Part shown: positions 43,078 to 51,259 of the stretch, piece after piece
Layout of the letters: each line of letters begins with the position of its first letter
Position numbering within the stretch: position 1 is the stretch's first letter
Assembly (NCBI RefSeq): GCF_001693515.2
Contig: NZ_CP042968.1
Location: 3,038,001 to 3,102,000, forward strand
Reading direction: 5' to 3'
From: Bradyrhizobium paxllaeri
GTDB taxonomy: Bacteria; Pseudomonadota; Alphaproteobacteria; Rhizobiales; Xanthobacteraceae
DNA length: 64,000 bases
Position numbers and translations under genes: made by a program
Notes under the pieces: generated by a model
The model's database searches: none
Told to the model about the DNA's origin: nothing
What the model saw: the letters and a program-made list of their open reading frames with translations, nothing else

Positions 43078-43878
43078 ATGGCAGAAACCGTCGCCCCGCG
43101 TCCTGCATCCACCATCCTGCTGCTGCGTGACAGCCCTGACGCCAGGGAGATCGAGGTCTTCATGATGGTCCGCCATTATGAGATCGACTTCAATTCCGGC
43201 GCGCTGGTGTTTCCCGGCGGCAGCGTCGACAAGGGCGACAAGGAGATCATCGCGCGGCCCGAACTCTATTCGGGCGGCGAGGGGCTCGACGAGGCGACGC
43301 TCAGCTTCCGTATCGCCGCGATCCGCGAAACTTTTGAAGAAAGCGGCATCCTGCTGGCGCGGCCGAAAGGGTCGAAAGCGCTGGTCGATGCCAAACGCGC
43401 GAGCGAGATCGAAGCCATCAATCGCGCCGACCTCTGCGACAGCAAGATCAGCTTCCTGAAGGTGCTCAGCGACAACGGCATGGTGCTGGCGCTCGACGAA
43501 TTGATGCCGTACGCGCACTGGATCACGCCGGAGGGCATGCCAAAACGCTTCGACACCTGGTTCTTCCTCGCCGCCGCGCCGCCCGAGCAGGTCGGCGCTC
43601 ATGACGGCAAGGAATCCACCGACTCGATCTGGGTCTCGCCGCGCGAGGCGCTGGAGGGCGGCGAGACCGGCCGCTTCAAGCTGCCGTTCCCGACCACGCG
43701 CAACCTGATCAAGCTCGGCAAGCAGGCCAGCGTGCAGGCCGCGCTCGACGACTCCAGAGGCAAATCGGTCGTCACCGTGACGCCGATCATGACCAGGAAC
43801 AATGGCGGCCGCCAACTCCGCATTCCCCTCGAAGCCGGCTACGACGGCGACGTGTTTGAGGTCGGCTCGGTCGGCTAG
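43078..43878 (+). CDS. Nudix hydrolase of the NUDT7/NUDT19 (CoA-type) group
   Basis: This 266-residue protein has an interrupted Nudix box. It starts with the strand FNSGALVFPGGSVDKGD, and about 36 residues further comes the R83-E-T-F-E-E-S-G helix with the metal-binding Glu. The long insertion inside the box region is typical of NUDT19-like enzymes, which hydrolyse CoA and acyl-CoA. It is the last gene of the acyl-CoA operon and could trim CoA esters produced upstream. The substrate is inferred from family and context. Confidence 0.87.
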   Translation: MAETVAPRPASTILLLRDSPDAREIEVFMMVRHYEIDFNSGALVFPGGSVDKGDKEIIARPELYSGGEGLDEATLSFRIAAIRETFEESGILLARPKGSKALVDAKRASEIEAINRADLCDSKISFLKVLSDNGMVLALDELMPYAHWITPEGMPKRFDTWFFLAAAPPEQVGAHDGKESTDSIWVSPREALEGGETGRFKLPFPTTRNLIKLGKQASVQAALDDSRGKSVVTVTPIMTRNNGGRQLRIPLEAGYDGDVFEVGSVG

Positions 43879-43893
43879 CGCAAGCCCGGGGGT

Positions 43894-44316
43894 TCACGAA
43901 AGGAATGCGTCGACCATCGCCTGATCCTGGTCGTAGACCCAGCATTCGGAAAGCAGGCCGTCGCGCACGGTGTACACCAGCAAGCGCTCGACCTCGGCCG
44001 TCTTTCCGTCGCGCTCAAAGCGCTCGCGGACCAGCAGCGCGCCGCGTTCGGGTCCGGCCATGATATCGACGATGGCGAACAGCTTGCGATTGGTGCGCCT
44101 GGTGACCTCGGCCAGGATGCCGAGCGCGGCGGCCTTGCCGCTGTGATCGCCGGCGAGCGGGTTACGGCCGAAATAATGCAGCGTAAAGTCGTCATGATAG
44201 CAGGCGGCAAGCGCTGCACGATCGCCAGCGAGCCACGCGCTCGCATAGCGGCCGAGGGCCTGCCGGTTGCGCTCGAGTGCGGCTTGGGTCTCGATTTCAG
44301 AACGGCTATTTGTCAT
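43894..44316 (-). CDS. SnoaL/NTF2-like protein
   Basis: This 140-residue cone-fold protein reads LGRYASAWLAGDRAALAACYHDDFTLHYFGRNPLAGDHSG, then VERLLVYTVRDGLLSECWVYDQDQA. It is the usual SnoaL-like pattern of small enzymes or binding proteins. No catalytic assignment is possible. It is divergent from the AraC regulator (76-base gap), which may control it. Confidence 0.85.
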   Translation of the reverse strand: MTNSRSEIETQAALERNRQALGRYASAWLAGDRAALAACYHDDFTLHYFGRNPLAGDHSGKAAALGILAEVTRRTNRKLFAIVDIMAGPERGALLVRERFERDGKTAEVERLLVYTVRDGLLSECWVYDQDQAMVDAFLS

Positions 44317-44392
44317 CGTTGTCCATCTCGCGGGTCGTTGTCATCCGCAATGATTGGACCGGCCGAACCCTCGGGGCTTTCAAGAACTGGCT

Positions 44393-45169
44393 ATGGGCGA
44401 GACAACGGCAGCCAAATTGATCGGGTGGGGCGCCCGCGTGCTGTATCTGGGCCCGGCCTTCGGGCTGACCCCGCACCGGAACGCGACCGCCGTCCTTGCC
44501 GTCGGCCTCGACGGGCCGCTGGAAGTCGCTGACGATCCGGCGGATCGCATGACGCAGTATCGCACGGCCCGCAGCGTGCTGATCCTGCCCAACAGCCTGC
44601 ATCATCTGCGCATCGAACGGGGCTGGATGGCCTTCCTCTACGTCGATCCGTTCGGACGCGATCTGAGAGCGCTGATCCCGCGGATGACGACCACGACGCC
44701 GCGCGCAGGCTTCGATCTGCGGGAAGAGCCCGCAGTGATCGATATCCTGACGGGGCTGGCCGAAAACCGCATCGCGGCAGCGGAGGGGCGCGCATCCCTC
44801 GGCGGGCTGTTGGGTATCGGCGGGCAGGCCAGTCCCAACGCCCGTATTGCCGCGGCGCTGCGGCACATGCGGGACGAGCCGCACCGTGCGCACCGGCTGA
44901 CGAGCCTTGCGGCCCGCGCCGGCCTGTCGCCGTCACGCTTCCTGCATTTGTTCAAGGCCGAGACCGGTGTGCCGCTGCGCCGTTACCGCATCTGGAACCG
45001 GATGGGTGCGGCGGTCCGCGCCAGCGGCGAGGGGGCATCCCTGACGGAGGCTGCCCATTCGGCCGGCTTCGCGAGTTCGGCGCATTTCTCGAGCGCATTT
45101 CGCGACATGTTCGGCATGATGCCCTCGGACCTGGCGAAGGCCCTGAGGCCGGGGGCGGCCCAGGTGTGA
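44393..45169 (+). CDS. AraC-family transcriptional regulator
   Basis: This is a 258-residue protein. The last 100 residues hold two helix-turn-helix motifs: LTSLAARAGLSPSRFLHLFKAETGVPLRRY, then LTEAAHSAGFASSAHFSSAFRDMFGMMPSDL. The N-terminal 140 residues lack a recognisable cupin motif but probably bind a ligand. It is divergent from the SnoaL-like gene and likely acts on the shared promoter. No strong ribosome-binding site is visible before the ATG at 44393. Confidence 0.87.
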   Translation: MGETTAAKLIGWGARVLYLGPAFGLTPHRNATAVLAVGLDGPLEVADDPADRMTQYRTARSVLILPNSLHHLRIERGWMAFLYVDPFGRDLRALIPRMTTTTPRAGFDLREEPAVIDILTGLAENRIAAAEGRASLGGLLGIGGQASPNARIAAALRHMRDEPHRAHRLTSLAARAGLSPSRFLHLFKAETGVPLRRYRIWNRMGAAVRASGEGASLTEAAHSAGFASSAHFSSAFRDMFGMMPSDLAKALRPGAAQV

Positions 45170-45296
45170 CTGGGCGGCGATCCGTTCGGCCCCCGTGGAA
45201 TCCCGGTCACATACCGTCATTAACCACCGCCGGCATGTTCCCCACGCCCCGGGAGTCATCGTATATTGCACCCGATTGGAGCCTGCCCCGACCCAC

Positions 45297-47978
45297 ATGA
45301 CCGCCGAAACGCCGCCGAATTCGCTGCCGCCGCGATCGTTCTCGCTTTCGATCGGCCAACTGACATTCGGCAGTTTCATGCTGGTGCTGGCGGTGATCAT
45401 CATCACCTCGACCGCCAGCGTCATCGCCATCCGGCATATCGATTCGACATTTGCCGAGCTGCAGCGGCTGCAGAGCGTCGGCGACCTTGCCGAGGACATC
45501 GACCGCCGCATGAACGAGTTGCGGCTTGCGGCGCGGGATTTCGTCACCGACCCCGGCAACCAGTCGCTCCAGGTTGGCGACGCCGCCAGCGCGCTCGGCG
45601 AGGTCCTGAAGAAGACGCGGCTGGAGCTCGCGCCCGAACAGCAGGACATGATCGACGGCGTCACCGAGCGGCTGGCGACCTATCGCAGCGGCATCGAGCG
45701 GATTTCCGCGCTGATCAACCGTCGTGCCGAAATGATCGTGGCGTTGCCGCCGTTGCGCGAAAAGTTCGATGCCGCAATCGCCGAGGCGTCCGATGCCCAG
45801 ATTGCGTTGAGCCTGTCACAGACCCAGAGCCGGATCGCCTCGGCCTTGCTGGCGCACAACCCGTCCGCGGCCGAACAGGCGGCGCAAAGCATGCGCGCGA
45901 TGACGATCGAGGACCCGAAGCTGCGGGCCGCCGTCAATGCCTATGCCGAAGCCATCATCGGCATCTCGATCCGCGAACGGCAGATCTCCGACATCGACAA
46001 GGAGGTGCTGGGTGCGGAGGGCCGCCTGATCCAGCGCGTCACGGAATTGCTGCGCGACGTCAGCGAGCGGCGAGGGCGCATCCTTTCCCGCGATTTCGCC
46101 CGCACGCTGGCGGAAGCCAAGTGGCAGAGCATCGTCCTCGGCACTGCCGGCGTGCTGATCGGGCTGTTTGCCTCGCTGCTGGTGGTTCGTCGGACCGTCC
46201 GTCCGCTTGCCGCGATCGCATCCTCGATCCGCGCGGTGGCCGGCGGCGAGAAGAGCGCCTCGATCCCGGCGACCGACGTCGACAACGAGATCGGCGACAT
46301 TGCCCGCGCCGCCGAAGTATTCCGGCAGACGCTGGTCGATGCCGACACCGCGCGCGAAGCGGCCGTGCGCGCGCTGGCCGAACAGCGGCTTGCCGAGGAA
46401 AGTTACCGCAAGCTGTTCGAGTCCTCGGTCGACGGAATTTACGTCACGACGCCCGGCGGCGCGCTGTTGAACGCCAACCCGGCATTGGCGCGGATGATGG
46501 GCTATGCCACGCCGCAGGATCTGATCAACGGCATCGGCGACATCGCCGAAGGCGTCTATGTCCATCCCGAGGCGCGGACGGAATACGGGCGGCTGATGCA
46601 GCGCGACGGCATGGTTCGCGAATATGAATATCAGGTGCGCACCCGCACCGGCTCGGTGCTGTGGCTGTCCGACAGCGCCAGCGCCGTGCACAACGAGGCC
46701 GGCATCATCGTCCGCTACGAGGGAACGGTGCGCGACATCACCGACCAGAAGCGCGCCGAGGATGCGATCGCCGAAGGCCGCCGCCTGCTGCAGATGGTGA
46801 TCGACACCGTGCCTGCGGTTATCAACGTCAAGGACAGGCAGCTCCGCTACGTCCTGATGAACCGCTACATGGCCGGCATTTTCGGGGTCGAGCCGGGGGA
46901 TGCGATCGGCCGCACCACCGCCGAGCTGATGTCGCGCTACGGCGCGGAAAAGACCGACGAGCACGACAAGCGGGTGTTGGCGGCCGGCAAGGAACTCGGC
47001 TTCTACGAGGAAGAATACAAGGATGCGTCCGGCAACATGCGGCAGTGGCTGGTCAACAAGCTGCCGATTCTGGATGCGGCCGGCGAGATCGAAACCATCG
47101 TCACCGTCGCGCTCGACATCGCCGAGCGCAAGCGCGTCGAGTTGGAGATGCGCAAGGCCAAGGATGCGGCGGAGGGCGCACTGCGGAACCTGCGTGAGAC
47201 GCAGAATTCGCTGATCGAGGCGGAAAAGCTCGCCGCGTTGGGACGGCTGGTGGCCGGCGTCGCGCACGAGGTCAACAATCCCGTCGGCATCAGCCTGACG
47301 GTCGCGTCCGCCCTGGAGCGCAAAACGTCGAACTTTGCGGCCGAGGTCGCCCGCGGCGAACTACGGCGCTCCAGCCTGAACGATTTTCTCGGCACCAGCC
47401 GCGATGCGTCGTCGCAGCTCGTCGCCAACCTCAACCGCGCCGCCGAGCTGATCCAGTCGTTCAAGCAGGTCGCCGCCGATCGCAATTATTCGGACCAGCG
47501 CTCGTTCGAGCTCGGCGATCTGACCGAGCAGGTGGTGATGAGCCTGCGGCCTGGCCTGCGCAAACACAATCTGACGCTCAATGTCGAGTGCCAGCCCAAC
47601 CTGATTATGAACAGCTATCCGGGGCCCTACGGACAGGTGCTCACCAACCTGTTCCTCAATTCGGTGGCGCATGCGTTTCCGGACGGCAAGCCCGGCACGG
47701 TCGATATCCAGGTGCGGGAGTCCGGCAAGGACAATGTCGAGATCATTTTCTCCGACAATGGCTGCGGCATGAGCCTCGATGTCCGCCGCCGCGCGTTCGA
47801 TCCGTTCTTCACCACGCGGCGCGATCAGGGCGGCACCGGCCTGGGCCTGCACATCGTCTACAGCATCGTGACGACTCGTCTTGGTGGCCGGCTCGACCTC
47901 GATTCCGAGCCGGGGGGCGGCACGCGCATCCAGATCATCCTGCCGCGCACGGCGCCGCTGGAGCAGGCGGCCGAGTAG
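45297..47978 (+). CDS. PAS-containing hybrid-less sensor histidine kinase
   Basis: This is an 893-residue membrane kinase. It has a membrane segment near 25-45, a helical periplasmic sensor (50-285), a second membrane segment near 285-305 and HAMP (306-360). Two PAS/PAC domains (about 375-490 and 500-615) follow. The DHp has H657 in VAGVAHEVNNPVG, and the catalytic ATPase has NLFLNSVAHAF (about 782), DNGCGM and GTGLGLHIV. No response regulator lies next to it, so the partner is elsewhere. The DHp type (HEVNNP) is that of HK4-like kinases such as DctB. Confidence 0.9.
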   Translation: MTAETPPNSLPPRSFSLSIGQLTFGSFMLVLAVIIITSTASVIAIRHIDSTFAELQRLQSVGDLAEDIDRRMNELRLAARDFVTDPGNQSLQVGDAASALGEVLKKTRLELAPEQQDMIDGVTERLATYRSGIERISALINRRAEMIVALPPLREKFDAAIAEASDAQIALSLSQTQSRIASALLAHNPSAAEQAAQSMRAMTIEDPKLRAAVNAYAEAIIGISIRERQISDIDKEVLGAEGRLIQRVTELLRDVSERRGRILSRDFARTLAEAKWQSIVLGTAGVLIGLFASLLVVRRTVRPLAAIASSIRAVAGGEKSASIPATDVDNEIGDIARAAEVFRQTLVDADTAREAAVRALAEQRLAEESYRKLFESSVDGIYVTTPGGALLNANPALARMMGYATPQDLINGIGDIAEGVYVHPEARTEYGRLMQRDGMVREYEYQVRTRTGSVLWLSDSASAVHNEAGIIVRYEGTVRDITDQKRAEDAIAEGRRLLQMVIDTVPAVINVKDRQLRYVLMNRYMAGIFGVEPGDAIGRTTAELMSRYGAEKTDEHDKRVLAAGKELGFYEEEYKDASGNMRQWLVNKLPILDAAGEIETIVTVALDIAERKRVELEMRKAKDAAEGALRNLRETQNSLIEAEKLAALGRLVAGVAHEVNNPVGISLTVASALERKTSNFAAEVARGELRRSSLNDFLGTSRDASSQLVANLNRAAELIQSFKQVAADRNYSDQRSFELGDLTEQVVMSLRPGLRKHNLTLNVECQPNLIMNSYPGPYGQVLTNLFLNSVAHAFPDGKPGTVDIQVRESGKDNVEIIFSDNGCGMSLDVRRRAFDPFFTTRRDQGGTGLGLHIVYSIVTTRLGGRLDLDSEPGGGTRIQIILPRTAPLEQAAE

Positions 47979-47994
47979 GCGTGCGTCGCGGCCG

Positions 47995-48345
47995 TTAGTT
48001 GATATCTGCGAGCTTGTGCAGCGTGGCGCCGAAGATCTGGCTGGCTTTGCCGACCAACGCGGTTCCATTCATGCTGCCGCGGGTGTCGGTGAAGGTGCCT
48101 GATACGCCGATGCCGACCGGGTTGGGGCCGCCGAACAGCGGATTGTCATTGTCGCGCGGGGTGGTGTGACGCTGCACCAGGACTTCGCCCTTGAACGTGT
48201 CGCCCTTGACCGTGTAGCTGCCGGTATAAAACAGATAGGCGTCCCCGCCGAGAATCTGGCCATCCCGGAATAAAATGACGCCGCTGCCCTTGCCGGTGCG
48301 TCCGTCCAGCAGGGTGACGTGGATCGAATAGAGCCCGTTTTTCAT
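47995..48345 (-). CDS. GrlR-family regulatory protein
   Basis: This 116-residue protein starts at the ATG at 48345 (GGGAC site). The fold pattern MKNGLYSIHVTLLDGRTGKGSGVILFRDGQILGG, then YLFYTGSYTVKGDTFKGEVLVQRHT, matches the GrlR lipocalin-like family. GrlR in E. coli represses type III secretion by binding GrlA; rhizobial homologues have no GrlA and their role is unknown. It is convergent with the histidine kinase. Confidence 0.85.
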   Translation of the reverse strand: MKNGLYSIHVTLLDGRTGKGSGVILFRDGQILGGDAYLFYTGSYTVKGDTFKGEVLVQRHTTPRDNDNPLFGGPNPVGIGVSGTFTDTRGSMNGTALVGKASQIFGATLHKLADIN

Positions 48346-48532
48346 GACGTCCCAGATGCCGACCGCAGCGCCCACCGAGGCCGGTCAAGGGGTTATGCCA
48401 AAGCGTGGGCTGCACCGTCAACGCGTCAGGTTGGCTGCCTGTTCCCGTACAGGAAGCAAACCTGAAGCATACCACTCCGGCGTGACACGGGGATGACTCG
48501 ATGGCATAACGCGCGAGCGCTGGCCCGACCCA

Positions 48533-48640
48533 TAACTGTCATACTCCGCGAAAGCGGAGTATCCAGTACGCTGCGGCCTCCTGGTTTTGTCTGATGCCTC
48601 GGGAATACTTGATCACCGCTTTCGCGGATGATGACCACCT
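48533..48640. repeat. ATACTCCGC-GAAA-GCGGAGTAT palindromic repeat region
   Basis: A perfect 9-bp stem with a GAAA tetraloop lies at 48541-48562. It is followed by a second unit (ATCACCGCTTTCGCGGATGATG). It belongs to a dispersed rhizobial repeat type as I recall it. It lies between the GrlR-like gene start and the VOC gene end. Confidence 0.68.
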
Positions 48641-48664
48641 GAAGCAATGCAGTTCGTCGGCGCG

Positions 48665-49048
48665 TTACGCATATTTCTTGTCGCGCTCGAGCAGCTCGAT
48701 CGAAATGCCCTGCGGCCCGCGGATGAAGCAGATGCGCACGCCGGGTCGGATGGTGGTCGGCTCCTTCGTGAACTCGACGCCCTTGGCCTTGATCTCGGCA
48801 GCGACCGCGTCGATGTCCTTCACCGTCAGGCCGAAATGGTCGAGGCCCTGATAGGGCGTCACCGGCGGCGTGTGCACGCCGTCGCCGGCGGTGACCGGCG
48901 CGATGAACACATTGGCGCCGCCGAGCTTGACGTCGATCCGGCCTGGGCCGCGGACGATTTCGCCGCCCAGAACGTCCTGCAGCCAGGCTGCAGTCGCTTC
49001 GGGATCGGGGCTGCGCAAATGGACATGGTCCCAGGTAACGGTAGGCAT
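48665..49048 (-). CDS. VOC family (glyoxalase-like) protein
   Basis: This 127-residue VOC protein starts at the ATG at 49048 with GGGAAGACCGAG before it. It carries TWDHVHLRSPDPEATAAWLQDVLGG, GLDHFGLTVKDIDAVAAEIKAKGVEF and RICFIRGPQGISIELLERD. The His and Glu positions typical of VOC metal sites are kept (H at 8, H near 72, E near 120). The substrate is unknown. Confidence 0.88.
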   Translation of the reverse strand: MPTVTWDHVHLRSPDPEATAAWLQDVLGGEIVRGPGRIDVKLGGANVFIAPVTAGDGVHTPPVTPYQGLDHFGLTVKDIDAVAAEIKAKGVEFTKEPTTIRPGVRICFIRGPQGISIELLERDKKYA

Positions 49049-49244
49049 CTCGGTCTTCCCCATTGTTGTTGTTGCGGCTCCAAAGCCGACGTTGTGGTGC
49101 GGCAATCTAGCCGCCGGCATCTACGATTCCATCCTGCAAGCCTTGCGCTACCGCCGCAATATTGTCGAGGTGGTATGAAACCATTTCTGCCCTGAGTGAT
49201 TGTTGATGCGCGGCGGGATCCGTACAGCGGCGGTCGTGAGAAAA

Positions 49245-49276
49245 GCCGTACGGGAAAACGCCCGTAGGGCTTTTTT
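49245..49276 (+). terminator. Orphan rho-independent terminator in a divergent region
   Basis: GCCGTACGGG and CCCGTAGGGC form a 10-base stem (one imperfect pair) with an AAAACG loop, followed by TTTTTT. It lies between two divergent genes (48665 minus, 49324 plus), so it ends no known gene. It may end a small RNA starting near 49150-49200 or attenuate the 49324 gene. Confidence 0.75.
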
Positions 49277-49323
49277 CATGTGCGGCACGGCAATCGCCGA
49301 GGCTGCCGGGTGAGGGCACGGCT

Positions 49324-49908
49324 ATGAGGATCGCCGGGTGGTCGTTCGGAAGGTCAGAAGCGCGGTTTGCTGCGCTGCCGGCCATCGCCATTGCCGGATG
49401 CACCATATGGCTGATGCTACCGCAAGTGAGCGACGCCGAGAGCCATTCCGCGGCGACGCCTCGTCAAGCCACCCGTGTCACGCAAGATGCATCCCGCACG
49501 GACGAGACGGCCTCGACTCAGGCGACCCTGTCGAACCAGGCACCTTCAGATGCTAACCCCGCCGCCGCGGCGCCTCCCGATATCGCGCCGCCCGAAATGG
49601 TGGCCCCCGCCGGGTCGCCGCTCGACGGCCTGAGCATTGTCTCCCAGTCATGGCGAAGGGGCGGGCTCGGCTCGAAGGCGCTGGTGACCTTCACGCTTCG
49701 CAATACCAATGACTATGCGGTGAAGGATATCGAGATTGCCTGTCGCTTCGTCCGCCGGGACGGCAGCCATCTGACCGACCGCCGGCGCATCATCCCCGAT
49801 ACCGTGAATATGAAGAGCCGGAAGCGCTATGCCGGCATGCTCGTGGGGTTCGTCAACGTCAACGCCAGTAAGGCGAAATGTTCACTGGTGACCGCCAGCC
49901 GCATTTAA
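49324..49908 (+). CDS. Membrane-anchored exported protein of unknown function
   Basis: This 194-residue protein has an N-terminal hydrophobic segment (FAALPAIAIAGCTIWLMLP). A Thr/Ser/Pro/Ala-rich linker (40-100) follows, and then a beta-rich domain: LSIVSQSWRRGGLGSKALVTFTLRN, then DIEIACRFVRRDG. The domain pattern suggests an immunoglobulin-like or FxLYD-type fold. It is common in Bradyrhizobium with unknown function. An orphan terminator lies in its leader. Confidence 0.72.
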   Translation: MRIAGWSFGRSEARFAALPAIAIAGCTIWLMLPQVSDAESHSAATPRQATRVTQDASRTDETASTQATLSNQAPSDANPAAAAPPDIAPPEMVAPAGSPLDGLSIVSQSWRRGGLGSKALVTFTLRNTNDYAVKDIEIACRFVRRDGSHLTDRRRIIPDTVNMKSRKRYAGMLVGFVNVNASKAKCSLVTASRI

Positions 49909-50062
49909 CCCTGCGCTGCTTTAACCCCACGCGGCGTGAACACGCCTTTCGTCCCGGAAATGTGAGCTGCGCGTTTGAACCTTGCCGGTCGGCCAGGAAC
50001 TAATCGGTATATCGCCCGTTGAGCGATTGAACCGCGCGGTGCGCGCGGGGGGAGCGAGTCCA

Positions 50063-50542
50063 ATGCCCATAGCGCGTTATTTCCTGTTTGTCGGCGGAGT
50101 GCTCCTCGCGCTGTTGTTGGCGATCGATGCACTTGTTCCCCAACAGGCCGTCGTGGCCAGCCAGGCTGCTCCGTCGGTTGACAAGACCGTCGTGCGCATT
50201 CGTTCCGACCAAAAGCTGCCGGAGCGGGTGGTCTATGACACCAGCCTTCCGACCATCGTTCCACCGCCGGCCGCGATCGCCCAGGCGGTTCCGCCGCCCG
50301 CCGCAGCGACCCCTGTCTCGGCCGACGCGAACGCCCAGGCCCGGGTGCGGGAGACGTTTGCCCAGTTCGTCCCGGGCGAGGCGAAGAAGTCCGAGCCGCA
50401 GGCTCAGCGCAAGCGCAAGGTCGCCAGGACCCGTCAGGCGCCGCCGATGCAGTTTGGCCAGCCGCCGCAAATGCGGGTGGCGCAGCAGTCGCAGTTCGGC
50501 TTCTTTGGCGGTCCGAGCGCGCGTTCAACCTGGACCTGGTAG
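50063..50542 (+). CDS. Membrane-anchored Pro/Gln-rich protein of unknown function
   Basis: This 159-residue protein starts at an ATG with GGGGGGAGCGAGTC upstream. One membrane segment (ARYFLFVGGVLLALLLAID) is followed by a short ordered part (DKTVVRIRSDQKLPERVVYDTS). A disordered Pro/Ala/Gln tail ends in a basic patch (QRKRKVARTRQ) and SARSTWTW. It is likely anchored with its tail in the periplasm. No known function. Confidence 0.7.
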   Translation: MPIARYFLFVGGVLLALLLAIDALVPQQAVVASQAAPSVDKTVVRIRSDQKLPERVVYDTSLPTIVPPPAAIAQAVPPPAAATPVSADANAQARVRETFAQFVPGEAKKSEPQAQRKRKVARTRQAPPMQFGQPPQMRVAQQSQFGFFGGPSARSTWTW

Positions 50543-50557
50543 GCCGGCTCGCCTGAT

Positions 50558-50926
50558 TTAGCGCGGCAGCTTCGGAATCTTGTCCGCAAACCCGTTGAAG
50601 CAGGTCAGCCGCTCGTCTTCCTCCTTGACGAAACGGCACTCGCTGACGCTCTTCGCCGCCGGCGCCTTCGCCTTGGGCTGCGGCGCATAAATGGCGTCGT
50701 AGCAATTCAGCCGTTCCTTGGTCGCGTCATCGATGTCCTGGCAGGCCTGCAGCTTTTGAGCGGGCGACAGGGGCTTTGCCGGGGCTTCCTTCTTGCCCTT
50801 CGATCCGACTTGAACCAGGGGCTTGCCGCCGACCGTCGGGGGAGCGGCGGAGGGGGCTGGGGCGGTCGTTTGCGCAAAGGCCGCGGCCGGATACAGCACC
50901 GCCAGCGCGAGGATGATCTTTTTCAT
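50558..50926 (-). CDS. Small exported protein with conserved Cys pattern
   Basis: This 122-residue protein has a signal peptide (MKKIILALAVLYPAAAFAQ), a Pro/Ala linker and a C-terminal part with four Cys (QACQDID, LNCYDAI, SECRFVK, LTCFNGF). The two 'C..D/E..R..C' repeats resemble the small periplasmic proteins with repeated xxCxD..RLxCYD motifs found near type VI secretion or lysozyme-inhibitor genes. Here it is convergent with the 50063 gene. Function unknown. Confidence 0.75.
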   Translation of the reverse strand: MKKIILALAVLYPAAAFAQTTAPAPSAAPPTVGGKPLVQVGSKGKKEAPAKPLSPAQKLQACQDIDDATKERLNCYDAIYAPQPKAKAPAAKSVSECRFVKEEDERLTCFNGFADKIPKLPR

Positions 50927-50957
50927 ATTGAAATGTCCGAATAGCCGTGAGCGACGA

Positions 50958-51006
50958 GCGCGCCCGGGAGAGACCAGAGCTCCCGACCTTCGGAATCGCT
51001 AAATCC
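50958..51006 (-). pseudogene. Decayed 3' half of a tRNA-Arg
   Basis: Compared with the intact tRNA-Arg at 58111-58187, blocks GCGCGC, GGAGAGA, CTCCCGACC, TCGGAATCG and AAATCC occur in the same order and orientation with small differences. It covers the anticodon stem, T-arm and acceptor 3' side only. It cannot fold as a tRNA. It may be a relic attachment site of an element inserted at the tRNA. Confidence 0.6.
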
Positions 51007-51259
51007 CGCTGCGCGCCAGCGATCTCTAGCACCATCCCAGAGCGTCTGTCTAACTAGTTGATTTAATAGCCATTCGAATAGGCGGCCCCAAGACCGGAGG
51101 GTGTTGGTGGGGTATCGTGTGACCTCCAGTGGTATGGCAGCTGTCCGTTGGCAGGGCATCCGTCGGCATCAAACCTGTGCTCTATTGCGTGCACTTGATT
51201 GAGTGTACCTGGGCGCTCTCTTGCCGGCCGCCCGAGGGATTATGGCCGCGGAGGAATGC

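Noticed and set aside
50958..51006. A functional tRNA
   Set aside because: Only the 3' half is recognisable, with substitutions in the T-loop and two extra bases; no 5' half or D-arm.
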